Position numbers and translations under genes: made by a program. A DNA stretch of 64,000 nucleotides from assembly GCA_900315315.1 (NCBI GenBank), contig OMYT01000026.1, positions 1 through 64,000 on the forward strand, read 5' to 3'. The notes below the pieces were generated by a model. The model did not search any database. It was not told the origin of the DNA and was given only the letters and a program-made list of their open reading frames with translations. Below are positions 8,802 to 16,852 of this stretch, piece after piece; the stretch's first letter is position 1, and each line of letters opens with the position of its first letter. This stretch comes from an uncultured Eubacteriales bacterium. Lineage in GTDB: Bacteria > Bacillota > Clostridia > Christensenellales > Aristaeellaceae.

Positions 8802-9656
8802 GTGTGCAAAAAAGGCTTTAAGGACAATATCGTCACGACGGTGAAGGCGATTGCCAAAATGGTCAGCGAAAGACGCGTGACGACCTATGCCGCGGCGGCG
8901 GACTATCACCTGATGATCGCCATTCCGCCGGCAGTGATGCTGATGATCAGCCTGGTGCGGTATCTTCCGGTGACGGAGGAGAAACTGCTGAAGCTCCTGT
9001 CCGACAATGTGCCGGAAGGGGTCTACAACGTGATCGAATCCATACTGTCGAGCGTTTTCAACAGCAACGGAACGGTGACGGTGATCACCGCAGTGCTGAT
9101 GCTGATCTCCGCGAGCGGCGCGATGCGATCCCTGATGAAGGGAATCTATGAAGTATACGGCGCGAAACGCAAGGAACCGTTTCTCATCTTTGCCGGGAAG
9201 GCCGTGATCTACACGGTGGTGCTGCTGGCGATGATCATCGTGAGCCTGGTGGTGCTGGTGTACGGCGCGCAGCTGCTGGAATACCTGCAGGAGCGGGTGC
9301 CGAACCAGTCTTTCATCGACAGCCTGATCACCATCCTGAAAGACACCCGCTATATTATCTGGGGGATCATCCTCGTATTTGTATTCATGATCTTCTATCA
9401 CTTTCTGCCCGCGGAGAAGCCGAAATTCCTGAGCCAGTTTCCGGGGGCAGCGGCCTGCTCGGTTTCCTGGGGGATTTTTTCCTGGGGATATTCCATCTAT
9501 GTGACGGTGAGCGACAAGTTCGGCGCGTACGGGATTCTCGGCACGGTGATGATCGTGATGATGTGGATGTACTACTGCCTGATGTTTTTCCTGATCGGCG
9601 GATGCATCAACGTCTACGCGGCATCCCGGGCAAAGAAGACGGCGGCGGCCGGATGA
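8802..9656 (+). CDS. YihY/BrkB-family inner membrane protein
   Basis: A protein of 284 residues that begins with GTG; AGGTGA at 8787-8792 supports this start. It has the hallmarks of the BrkB/YihY family: an N-terminal TYAAAADYHLMIAIPPAVMLM first helix, a GAMRSLMKGIYEVY segment, then helices at about 125-150, 180-205, 210-235 and 245-275, ending in a GTVMIVMMWMYY helix. Members are polytopic membrane proteins of uncertain function (once misnamed ribonuclease BN). It is on the same strand as the amidohydrolase and may be cotranscribed with it and with the following lipoprotein-like gene. Confidence 0.85.
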   Translation: MCKKGFKDNIVTTVKAIAKMVSERRVTTYAAAADYHLMIAIPPAVMLMISLVRYLPVTEEKLLKLLSDNVPEGVYNVIESILSSVFNSNGTVTVITAVLMLISASGAMRSLMKGIYEVYGAKRKEPFLIFAGKAVIYTVVLLAMIIVSLVVLVYGAQLLEYLQERVPNQSFIDSLITILKDTRYIIWGIILVFVFMIFYHFLPAEKPKFLSQFPGAAACSVSWGIFSWGYSIYVTVSDKFGAYGILGTVMIVMMWMYYCLMFFLIGGCINVYAASRAKKTAAAG

Positions 9657-9682
9657 ACCAAAAACTCAAGGAGGAAACAACG

Positions 9683-10222
9683 ATGAAGAAAACCATGAGC
9701 ATCCTGCTGATCCTGGCGCTGGTGTGCGGCTGCGCCATTGCGCTTGCGGACAGCGAATGGACGGATTACCACTGCGAGAAAGACGGATTCTCGACGAAGA
9801 TCCCGCTGAATGCCCTGACGGACTACCGGGACGAAAAGGGAATGGTGGGGATGATTACCTACCTGAAGGTGCCAGGATTTCCGCCGTTTGTGATGGCGCA
9901 CCGCCGGCCGGCGGAAGGCAAGTTCAAGAACCCGCAGGGATATCTGAACAACACGTACCGGGAGTTTCTGGAGAAAAAATACCCGAACGACTCCGTCGGC
10001 ATCAATCCCGCGAAGACCCGGGAGATCGGCGGGAAGGAGCTGATCGGCGCCCTGTATACGCTGTACAACAAGGAATATGACCTGACGACGTACCAGCTGC
10101 AGCTGATCGAGATCCGCGACGGGGGCGACGTGGAATACATCGCCATGTACAGCCCGGAGGATGACGAGGAAACGGTGATGAAGACCCTGGATACCATCGT
10201 TGCAAACTACCGCGAAGACTAA
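9683..10222 (+). CDS. Small secreted protein of unknown function
   Basis: A protein of 179 residues. A signal peptide covers residues 1-22 (MKKTMSILLILALVCGCAIALA). The mature part is a compact alpha/beta domain with WTDYHCEKDGFSTKIP near its start and DDEETVMKTLDTIVANY at its end, a pattern seen in PsbP- or DUF1795-like secreted domains; this match is tentative. The start follows AAGGAGGAAAC at 9668-9678. It lies 26 bases after the BrkB gene and 4 bases before the next gene, so the three probably form an operon. Confidence 0.6.
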   Translation: MKKTMSILLILALVCGCAIALADSEWTDYHCEKDGFSTKIPLNALTDYRDEKGMVGMITYLKVPGFPPFVMAHRRPAEGKFKNPQGYLNNTYREFLEKKYPNDSVGINPAKTREIGGKELIGALYTLYNKEYDLTTYQLQLIEIRDGGDVEYIAMYSPEDDEETVMKTLDTIVANYRED

Positions 10223-10226
10223 AAAA

Positions 10227-10844
10227 ATGTGCGGCATGAAGACAATTGACATTATTCTGAACCTGCTGATTTTCGGGATCACGGCGGCGCTCCTGATCCG
10301 CTTTGCGCGGAAGGACGGGGGATGGACGACGGAGAAGCTGAAGGTCGCTTTCCGGTTTTTTACGTGCCAGAGCAATGTGCTGTGCGCGGCAACGGCGCTG
10401 CTGACGGCGGCGGCGCTGCTGGCGGGGAACGACCCCATACCCCGGTGGGTGTGGATGCTGAAGTATATCGGCACGGCGGGGGTGACCCTGACGATGCTGA
10501 CCGTTTTCCTATACCTGTGGCCGATGCTCGGGAAGGACGGGTACAAGAAGCTGCTGGGCGGCGCCGACTTCTTTCTGCACCTGCTGACCCCGATGCTGGC
10601 GATCCTGTCCTTCTGCGTGGCGGAGAGGCAGGGCATGACCTTCCTGCAGTCCCTGTGGGGCCTGCTGCCGCTGGCGCTCTACGGGCCGCTTTACATCTAC
10701 CGTGTGATTTACGCGCCGGAAGGAAAGGGATGGGACGATTTTTACGGTTTCAACAAGCAGGGGAAATGGCCCCTGGCGCTTGCCGCGATGTTCGCGGCCA
10801 TGTTCTGCATCTGTATGCTGTTCCTGGCGGCGCAGAATTTGTGA
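10227..10844 (+). CDS. Pr6Pr/FAR-17a-like polytopic membrane protein
   Basis: A protein of about 205 residues, with ATG at 10227 or 10236. It has about six membrane helices. A FRFFTCQSNVLCAATAL segment in helix 2, a DFFLHLLTPMLAILSF helix and a late ALYGPLYIYRVIYAPEGKGW loop match the Pr6Pr/AIG1-FAR-17a membrane family, whose animal members hydrolyse fatty-acid esters of hydroxy fatty acids. The bacterial role is unknown. The gene is tightly spaced after the secreted protein gene. Confidence 0.6.
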   Translation: MCGMKTIDIILNLLIFGITAALLIRFARKDGGWTTEKLKVAFRFFTCQSNVLCAATALLTAAALLAGNDPIPRWVWMLKYIGTAGVTLTMLTVFLYLWPMLGKDGYKKLLGGADFFLHLLTPMLAILSFCVAERQGMTFLQSLWGLLPLALYGPLYIYRVIYAPEGKGWDDFYGFNKQGKWPLALAAMFAAMFCICMLFLAAQNL

Positions 10845-10850
10845 TATACT
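10821..10850 (+). promoter_or_regulatory. Possible weak promoter
   Basis: TTCCTG (10821-10826), an 18-base spacer and TATACT (10845-10850), overlapping the end of the membrane protein gene and preceding the deaminase remnant. Confidence 0.3.
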
Positions 10851-10885
10851 GAAAAAGACGTCAAAACATCAGGGAGGATCCAATC

Positions 10886-11137
10886 ATGCGGCAGCTGATC
10901 AGAAATGGAAAGATCTACGACGGAACGGGAAGCGAGCCTTTTACGGGCGACATTCTGATCGATCAGGACAGGATTGCCGGCATCGGCGAACAGATCCGGA
11001 AGGCTGTGCCGGATCAGGAGAAATCCTTCGGCATCGAAAAAGTGATGATCAACGGCCAGCTCGTCCTCAGCAACGGACACCTGGACGAAGACGCCCTGAA
11101 AACGACGGGGCGGGCGATCCCGGTGGCGGGGACATAA
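10886..11137 (+). pseudogene. Internally deleted D-aminoacylase (N-acyl-D-amino-acid deacylase) remnant
   Basis: Only 83 residues, but both ends of an amidohydrolase can be read. Residues 1-35 match the N-terminal strand region of D-aminoacylases (IRNGKIYDGTGSEPFTGDI). Residues about 49-83 match the family's C-terminal tail (VMINGQLVLSNGHL, then GRAIPV). The family is normally near 500 residues, so the whole metal-binding barrel is missing by an in-frame deletion joined around residues 42-49. The start keeps a strong AGGGAGG site. It cannot be an active deacylase. It may be a decaying gene, or a small protein retained because the reading frame survives. Confidence 0.75.
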
Positions 11138-11187
11138 ACGGAGAAGACTACAGGACAGGGCCGACGGCAAGACGGGAGGGAAGGAAA

Positions 11188-11535
11188 ATGTATTGTGAAA
11201 AGTGCAAACGAATCATACAGGAAGAACGCTGCCCCTTCTGCAAAAGGAGCATCGTCCGGGAACCGGAACAAAAAGATCTCTGCCTGCTGACGGAAAGGGA
11301 CTATATTTCCTCCGGGATTCTGGAGGACATACTGCAGCAGCGCGGAATTCCTTTCCTGCGGAAGGGGGTCATGGGCGCCGGGCTGGCGATCAAGGTCGGC
11401 CCGATGCTGGACCGGAGCAGGTTCTATGTTTCGTTTGATCAGCTGGAAGCGGCCAGGGAGGTTGCGGATGAACTGTTCGCGGCTGCAGAGGAAGCCGGAG
11501 GAGGGGAAACGGAGTCCGGCACGGGCTGCGGTTGA
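11188..11535 (+). CDS. Zinc-ribbon protein with DUF2007-like signal-transducing domain
   Basis: A protein of 115 residues. Two CxxC pairs at the N-terminus (MYCEKCKRII, then CPFCKR) form a zinc ribbon. Residues about 30-100 (CLLTERDYISSGILEDILQQRGIPFL, then FYVSFDQLEAAREVADEL) match the DUF2007 fold, found in small putative signalling proteins. GGGAGG at 11176-11181 supports the start. The start of the next promoter overlaps its last codons. Confidence 0.65.
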   Translation: MYCEKCKRIIQEERCPFCKRSIVREPEQKDLCLLTERDYISSGILEDILQQRGIPFLRKGVMGAGLAIKVGPMLDRSRFYVSFDQLEAAREVADELFAAAEEAGGGETESGTGCG

Positions 11536-11560
11536 CCCGCGGGGGAGGGAAGCGTATAAT
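11532..11560 (+). promoter_or_regulatory. Near-consensus sigma-A promoter
   Basis: TTGACC (11532-11537), a 17-base spacer and TATAAT (11555-11560). It is nearly the same as the promoter at 22305 that serves a paralogous gene. Confidence 0.85.
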
Positions 11561-11621
11561 ACGAGCTATGGAAAACAAAAAGCCGGATCCGGAAGGACGG
11601 CGTAATACACAGGAGGCAAAG

Positions 11622-14021
11622 ATGAAGAAAAGTTTGGCAAGGTTGATCTGTGCGGTGCTTTGCATTGCATTGCTGACGGGGACGCTGGGGATTGCGACCG
11701 CGGCGAAGATGAAGAGCGAAGCGGATTCCGGGCTTGCGGATCTGGTGGCGGACTGGTATTACGTGAAAGATACCGTGCCCGAAGGGATGCTGACGGAATT
11801 CCGGCACGGGATCTGGCTTTATAACTACAGAAGCAAGGACTCGAACCAGAGCGAAGCGCCTACCATCCATGAGGTGACTTTCAAGTCCGGCGATGAAGCG
11901 CTGAAGGACGCGCTCTCTTTTGAAGAATCCAAGGATTCGGACGGAAAGGTGAACTATGTCAGCCTGGTGGTCGACAACGAGTGCCTGAAGGCGCCGGGCG
12001 AGGCGAAATTCCAGGTCAAACTGGAATCCGAACACTTTAACTACCAGGATACCTATACCCTCCGGGTGGTGGACTGGAACGAGCATCCGCTGCTGGAAAA
12101 GACAGATGAAAACCTGACACTCGACGGACAGGTCGGAGACCAGTGGAGCCGGAAGGAACTGGTCGGAAGGGCCATGAAGGTCAACGAGGAAGAAGTCCGC
12201 AAACAACTGAAAGCCAAGCTTGCAAAGGGCGTCAACGAGCGGGATTTTTACCAGATTTCCTGGCCGGGCGAAGTATATGAGAATGACGCCATTAAGTCCA
12301 ACTACAATGAAGATGATGTGATCCTTACACCGGTGAAACCCGGCAAATGGGAAGCACAGGTCGGCTATGAATACGGGAACGTGCGGTGCATGGTGCCGAT
12401 GGTGGTGACCGTTCCCGGCCTGTATCTGACGGCGGAAGGCGAAGTGCTTCCGGGCAAGACGGTGCAGATGGCCGTGAAAGGGACGACCGAAGGAAAGACC
12501 TTCACATGGAGCGTGGAAGGCGAAGGCGCAAAGATTGACGAAAAAACAGGTTCTCTGGCGATAGACGCAAAAGCACCGCTGGGCACGGAACTCAAGGTCA
12601 AGGCGCTCAGCAGCGACGGAGAGGAAGCAACGCTGTCGCTGTTCCTGAACGACGGAATCTTCGACTCGTCCATCCAGCTTGAGATCGTGAACAAGGACGG
12701 GTTCTACATGCCCCATCCGACAGGCGGACGCTGGTACAGCGATCCGTTCATGTGCTGGTATTATGGATATGAACTGTATGACGAAGGATACGGCGATAAC
12801 CATCTCCAGGTGGACGCGTTCTCATACACGATGTTCGAAGTCGCGCCCGGCGGCTATGCCGAGGATCCGGAAGTGGCGAAGAACCTGCTGGAGAACGTCG
12901 TGCTGCGGCAGGCGGCAGATGTGAACGACGAATATGAGTTTATCGAAATTGACGGGCATCCCGCCCTGCTGATTGTCGGCGACTACTACAGGGACGGTGT
13001 TTTCGAAAACCATCACGGCCTGCTGTACTATGCGCGGGATGCGCGGCTGCTGCGCTACCGGGTATTCTCCGATGTTCTGCAGGATCCCGCGAAGGGAGCG
13101 GACGACATTCCGAAGGTGACGATGACAGACCTGAAAATGCTGGCCTCGATGTTCGGATACGACGCAAACCAGGCTCCGTTCTCTCCCGCCAACGCGGCCA
13201 TCTCACTGACGGCGAAGGGCGACCCGGCAGGGATCACGGCCGGGAAGAGCATCCAGTTCAAGGCGGCGTTCGCGGATACCACGAAGACGATCAGCACCAA
13301 GAACGAGAACACGGAGATCACCTGGTCCGTGACGGACGCGGACGGCAAGGAAGTTCCGGCCGCCACGATTTCCGACAAGGGCAAGCTGGACGTGGACAAG
13401 ACGCTGGACGCACCGGTGGACCTGGTGGTGAAAGCCGCGTCCCCGATCTTCGGAACGGAAGCGACCTATCAACTGACGGCCATGCCGGTGATCAGCGCGG
13501 TGACGATTGAACCGACGGAACTGTTCTTCTATACCGGAACGGATACGGCGCAGACGGTAAAGGTTACCCTGGATCCGCCGATCGCGGCCAAGGGAATCAA
13601 CTGGACCCCGAACAAGGAAGGCGTTGTTGAGATCACCGACAACGGAGACGGAACGGTTTCCATCAAGCCGGTGGCTGCCGGAAAGATCAGTATTGACGTG
13701 AAGGAACCGGGCGGCAAGAAAGCCAAGCTGGCGGTGAACGTGGTGGAGCCGGTGACAGCGCTGACACTGACCGCGAAAGGCGCTGCCAAGCCCGGCGGAA
13801 ACGTGACGGTGAGCGCGGCGACAGAACCTAAGAACCCCGGGAACAAGACGCTTGAGTGGGCACTGAACGTGGGCGAGGACATTGCCGTGATCAACGACAA
13901 GGGTCAGGTCAAGATCAGCAAGGAGGCACCCCTGGGAACGAAGATCACCGTAACCTGTAAGGCACTCGGCGCGCCTGAACCGGTGGCTGCCACGATCGAC
14001 CTTGAAGTTGTCGAGAAATAA
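11622..14021 (+). CDS. Large secreted protein with bacterial Ig-like domains
   Basis: A protein of 799 residues with a signal peptide (MKKSLARLICAVLCIALLTG). The N-terminal half has beta-rich domains with LTAEGEVLPGKTVQMAVKG, typical of BIG2 Ig-like folds. A middle alpha/beta domain of about 150 residues starts near FYMPHPTGGRWY. Three more Ig-like domains follow (LTAKGDPAGITAGKSIQFKA; VTIEPTELFFYTG; LTLTAKGAAKPGGNVTVSA). The middle plus first following Ig domain are homologous to the protein at 22391. AGGAGG precedes the chosen ATG at 11622; a longer in-frame start is excluded because it lies before the promoter's -10. Likely cell-surface; ligand unknown. Confidence 0.75.
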   Translation: MKKSLARLICAVLCIALLTGTLGIATAAKMKSEADSGLADLVADWYYVKDTVPEGMLTEFRHGIWLYNYRSKDSNQSEAPTIHEVTFKSGDEALKDALSFEESKDSDGKVNYVSLVVDNECLKAPGEAKFQVKLESEHFNYQDTYTLRVVDWNEHPLLEKTDENLTLDGQVGDQWSRKELVGRAMKVNEEEVRKQLKAKLAKGVNERDFYQISWPGEVYENDAIKSNYNEDDVILTPVKPGKWEAQVGYEYGNVRCMVPMVVTVPGLYLTAEGEVLPGKTVQMAVKGTTEGKTFTWSVEGEGAKIDEKTGSLAIDAKAPLGTELKVKALSSDGEEATLSLFLNDGIFDSSIQLEIVNKDGFYMPHPTGGRWYSDPFMCWYYGYELYDEGYGDNHLQVDAFSYTMFEVAPGGYAEDPEVAKNLLENVVLRQAADVNDEYEFIEIDGHPALLIVGDYYRDGVFENHHGLLYYARDARLLRYRVFSDVLQDPAKGADDIPKVTMTDLKMLASMFGYDANQAPFSPANAAISLTAKGDPAGITAGKSIQFKAAFADTTKTISTKNENTEITWSVTDADGKEVPAATISDKGKLDVDKTLDAPVDLVVKAASPIFGTEATYQLTAMPVISAVTIEPTELFFYTGTDTAQTVKVTLDPPIAAKGINWTPNKEGVVEITDNGDGTVSIKPVAAGKISIDVKEPGGKKAKLAVNVVEPVTALTLTAKGAAKPGGNVTVSAATEPKNPGNKTLEWALNVGEDIAVINDKGQVKISKEAPLGTKITVTCKALGAPEPVAATIDLEVVEK

Positions 14022-14026
14022 GGGAA

Positions 14027-14058
14027 GGGGGGCGCTGCACCCCCCTAACCCTTTTCGG
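14027..14058 (+). repeat. Divergent copy of the intergenic stem-loop repeat
   Basis: GGGGGG and CCCCCC arms around a short loop, then TAACCCTTTTCGG. The tail resembles the better-conserved copies at 16618, 18861, 20714, 28986 and 63786. It is in the same orientation as the others. Confidence 0.5.
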
Positions 14059-14087
14059 TCTGAAAAACGGAATGGAGAAATGAGGCA

Positions 14088-14222
14088 ATGCCCTGGTACT
14101 GGATATTGATTATTATTTCCGCCATTATCGGGCCTTTTGAGGCCATGCACGCGCTGAACAAGGCGAGGCGGAACCGGGAAGAAGCGGAGAAAAAAAGAAC
14201 CATGAAAAAAGGGGAGGGCTGA
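14088..14222 (+). CDS. Small single-pass membrane protein (44 residues)
   Basis: A short gene with one hydrophobic N-terminal helix (MPWYWILIIISAIIGPFEAM, residues 1-20) and a strongly basic, charged tail (NKARRNREEAEKKR, then MKKGEG). The ATG at 14088 is preceded by GGAGAAATGAGG. The layout (short membrane helix plus Lys/Arg/Glu tail) is typical of small bacterial membrane proteins; the function is unknown. Its stop lies inside the stem-loop shared with the convergent TPM gene. Confidence 0.5.
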   Translation: MPWYWILIIISAIIGPFEAMHALNKARRNREEAEKKRTMKKGEG

Positions 14223-14245
14223 CAAAAGCCTTTCCCCTTTTACGT
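14206..14245. terminator. Bidirectional terminator between convergent genes
   Basis: AAAAAAGGGGAGGGCT pairs with AAGCCTTTCCCCTTTT, giving A- and T-rich flanks that suit termination in both directions, between the small membrane gene and the TPM gene. Confidence 0.65.
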
Positions 14246-14257
14246 TGGTGCGCCGGA

Positions 14258-15031
14258 TCAGAAGCCGTGGCTTCCTCCGCCGCCACCGCCGCCTCCGCCT
14301 CCGCCGCCGAAGCCGCCGCCACCGTGGCCGCCGGAGGAGTGCTGATGGTGGACGACCTTCCGCAGGGTGTGGGCGGTGACCGCCGTGGCAGCGCCGGCAC
14401 CGACAACCTTGGTCATGGTCTGCATAGTGGTTTCCTGCTCGTTGCGCATACGGCCGGCGATGAGCATATAGGTCAGGAGGATGGCGCAGATCAGGGCCAG
14501 GAAGATATTGCTGATGATCTTCATGGACTCATTGACCGACCGCCCCTCCATGACCTGCAGGATTTCGCGGAAGGCTTCATTCGCGCATTCGGCGTATTCT
14601 CTCCGGGTGGCGTACGTATAGACGTTATCGGTGATAGTGTTCGCCTTCGCGGTTGTCAGGACCGTTTTGTAAATAATATCGCTGGAATGAATGCCCAGGC
14701 GGCGGGTCTTCATATCGATCATGAAGACGGTATACGGATCGCTGCCGAAATGCCTCTCACCAAAGAGCTTCGCCTTGACCAGAACGCTCCTGCCGTCGGT
14801 GCCGGAAGCATCATAGGTGACAAAAGCGACGTTGGCATACTCCGTGATCGGGTACATGGTGGTGAGCACGGACTTGATTTCGCTGTCGGAGAGGAGGCCG
14901 GCATCATCACTGACCACCGCTTCATAGCCGGTGACAACGTTGCCGAGTTTCTTTTCTTCAGCGGCCAGCGCGGGGACAAAGAGGGCCGTGAGCAGGGCGG
15001 CGAGGAGCAGAACAGCAATGGCCTTACGCAT
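14258..15031 (-). CDS. Membrane-anchored TPM-domain protein with glycine-rich tail
   Basis: A protein of 257 residues. A signal peptide covers residues 1-24. A TPM domain (about 35-165; VVSDDAGLLSDSEIKSVL, FVTYDAS, FGSDPYTVFMIDMKTRRLGI) is followed by a membrane helix (ISNIFLALICAILLTYMLIAG) and a His/Gly-rich tail of more than 20 residues that is nearly all glycine. TPM proteins are extracytoplasmic and linked to photosystem II repair in plants; bacterial roles are unclear. The ATG at 15031 overlaps the stop of the upstream gene and has GGGAGG upstream, so the two are translationally coupled. Confidence 0.8.
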   Translation of the reverse strand: MRKAIAVLLLAALLTALFVPALAAEEKKLGNVVTGYEAVVSDDAGLLSDSEIKSVLTTMYPITEYANVAFVTYDASGTDGRSVLVKAKLFGERHFGSDPYTVFMIDMKTRRLGIHSSDIIYKTVLTTAKANTITDNVYTYATRREYAECANEAFREILQVMEGRSVNESMKIISNIFLALICAILLTYMLIAGRMRNEQETTMQTMTKVVGAGAATAVTAHTLRKVVHHQHSSGGHGGGGFGGGGGGGGGGGGSHGF

Positions 15032-16589
15032 TGTCATCACCTCCCTGATGGGTTTCGAACTGGGGCAGGGGATTGGAGCATTCCCTGTTATGCATGAGCA
15101 GAAGGTCGATGCTCTCCCAGACGACCGAGGCGAGGATGATGAAGCTGATCACGTACATGGCCGTATCGTTGCTGTGGAAAACATCGGTGATCAGGATAAC
15201 GGTGCCGGCGACCATCGCCAGCAGGGCCACAATGCTGCCCACGGGCGGCCTTGACATACTCTTCCGGCCGATAAAGAACGTCAGGAGCATGACGGCCGTG
15301 AGGCCGAAGGAGGCCATCCAGAAGATGTAGATCGAGTCAATCAGGGAGATCCCGTACATCGCGAGGATCAGCAGAACCGCGCCGCCGATGCCGCCGACAT
15401 TGTACCAGGTGCCGCTGTGAGCGCGGTTTTCCATGCGCTTGCGCTGGGCCATGCGGGCGGACATATCATCCTCGGCGCTTTCCGCCATCTGCTGCTTAAG
15501 CTGCTGCTCCTTGACGGCTTTCCGGCGGCCGTTGACAATCAGCTGGGCCGCGACGGCCAGCAGCATCGCGATGACCATGACCATTTCCGGGCGCAGGGTC
15601 AGGAAGGCGTTCAGGAGGAAGAAGAGCGGGACGGCCAGGATCAGGGCGAAGAGGCCGAAGCGCGGGATATCCATCGGGGTATCCGCCGCCATCTCGCCGG
15701 TGATGCCGTTCTGCACGGCGTAGAGGACGCGCTTGCCGCTGCGGAGGGACATGAACCAGTACGGCACGAGGGTCTCGCCGGTATGCTCCGCGGAGGCCAG
15801 GGGGATCAGCTTCTTTTCCGCTTCGCCGGTGGAATAGGTACAGCCGTCGTCCAGGCTGTCCATCACATCCTTCAGGCCTTCGCGGACAGCGGCCGCCTTG
15901 GCGAAGGACAGGTAGGCGTTCGGGTTGGTATCCGGCGTATCGGCATAGAAGCCGCTTATATAGGCTGGGGAGAAGGGCTTAAAGGAATCCGTCGGCACCC
16001 GGGCGATCCGCTCGGACAGGGCATCGGGCATCTCCTTCGAGGCATCGTGCAGGATATCGTCAAAACGGTGGTTCAGGTTCACGGCGGTGGAATAATAGTA
16101 GGTATCGTCACCCTTGGTCTGATGACCTTCCAGGACGGCGGAACCGGTGACCCGGGCCGAATAGGTATGGAAGGGGACGTAGATACCGCGGAAACTTTCG
16201 GCAGTGACGTTCCTTTTCAGGCGGTGATCCACGCAGAGGCTCTTTTTCAGCATCGACTGATACTTCGCGAAGCACGCATCCCGCGTGACGCGGAAGGGCG
16301 CGATGGTATCGGGCGGGGTGACCTCGGAGCGGGTATGGTTCAGCATCACGGGGGAACCGCAATAGCTGCAGAAGGAAGCCGCGGTGGTGTTCATCGCGTG
16401 GACTTCGCCGCCGCAGTTCGGGCAGGTGAAAAGATCCATTTCAACGCGGTCGCTGGCCTGGCGCGCTTCGCGCTGATCGGCGGACTCGATGCTTTCCGTA
16501 CGGTCACACATGCCGCACTTCAGCTGCTGCCCCGCGGGGTCAAAGACCATCATGGAGCCGCATCCCGGGCAACTGTACAAGAAGATCAT
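15024..16589 (-). CDS. Zinc-ribbon membrane protein paired with the TPM gene
   Basis: A protein of 521 residues. Three CxxC-type zinc ribbons sit in the first 80 residues (CPGCGS, CGMCDR, CPNCGG, CSYCGS). A soluble beta-rich middle (about 90-300; includes SFRGIYVPFHTYSARV and LVPYWFMSLR) precedes two pairs of membrane helices (about 310-355 and 405-490). A charged helix of Lys/Gln/Glu lies between the pairs. Proteins with this layout are commonly encoded beside TPM-domain proteins. They may act together at the membrane, but the process is unknown. Confidence 0.75.
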   Translation of the reverse strand: MIFLYSCPGCGSMMVFDPAGQQLKCGMCDRTESIESADQREARQASDRVEMDLFTCPNCGGEVHAMNTTAASFCSYCGSPVMLNHTRSEVTPPDTIAPFRVTRDACFAKYQSMLKKSLCVDHRLKRNVTAESFRGIYVPFHTYSARVTGSAVLEGHQTKGDDTYYYSTAVNLNHRFDDILHDASKEMPDALSERIARVPTDSFKPFSPAYISGFYADTPDTNPNAYLSFAKAAAVREGLKDVMDSLDDGCTYSTGEAEKKLIPLASAEHTGETLVPYWFMSLRSGKRVLYAVQNGITGEMAADTPMDIPRFGLFALILAVPLFFLLNAFLTLRPEMVMVIAMLLAVAAQLIVNGRRKAVKEQQLKQQMAESAEDDMSARMAQRKRMENRAHSGTWYNVGGIGGAVLLILAMYGISLIDSIYIFWMASFGLTAVMLLTFFIGRKSMSRPPVGSIVALLAMVAGTVILITDVFHSNDTAMYVISFIILASVVWESIDLLLMHNRECSNPLPQFETHQGGDDNA

Positions 16590-16617
16590 CTCCTTTTACA
16601 AATATTCTCTAATACAA

Positions 16618-16652
16618 GGGAGCTTTCCGATCGCCCCCTTAAACCCCTTCGG
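16618..16652 (+). repeat. Intergenic stem-loop repeat, copy A1
   Basis: Arms GGGAGC/GCCCCC around the conserved TTTCCGATC loop, then TTAAACCCCTTCGG. It lies in the divergent gap between the zinc-ribbon gene and serA. Confidence 0.75.
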
Positions 16653-16660
16653 CCACAATG

Positions 16661-16722
16661 TTGGCTTTCCGATCGATTCCAACAAAGGCGCCACCGGCGT
16701 CTTTGCCCCTTGACCCCTTCGG
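16661..16722 (+). repeat. Intergenic stem-loop repeat, diverged copy A2
   Basis: GTTGG/CCAAC arms around CTTTCCGATCG, then a second hairpin (CAAAG..CTTTG outer, CGCC..GGCG inner) and the tail CCCCTTGACCCCTTCGG. Stem bases change in compensating pairs while the CTTTCCGATCG core and tail are kept. Confidence 0.6.
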
Positions 16723-16789
16723 GCGAAAGAGAATCTACCAACTAAACAATTATTATACCATAAAAACGGGAGGGAAACAAAAGGAAAGA

Positions 16790-16818
16790 TTGCGCCGGAG
16801 GGGCGATGGTGCTATAGT
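16790..16818 (+). promoter_or_regulatory. Probable serA promoter
   Basis: TTGCGC (16790-16795), a 17-base spacer and TATAGT (16813-16818), about 35 bases upstream of the serA start codon. Confidence 0.6.
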
Positions 16819-16852
16819 ATACGGGTTAATTTACTCAGGAGGATTGAACGCA

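Noticed and set aside
15417..16745. Long plus-strand reading frame opposite the zinc-ribbon gene
   Set aside because: It is antisense to a gene with clear zinc ribbons and membrane helices, and its composition is that of a shadow frame.
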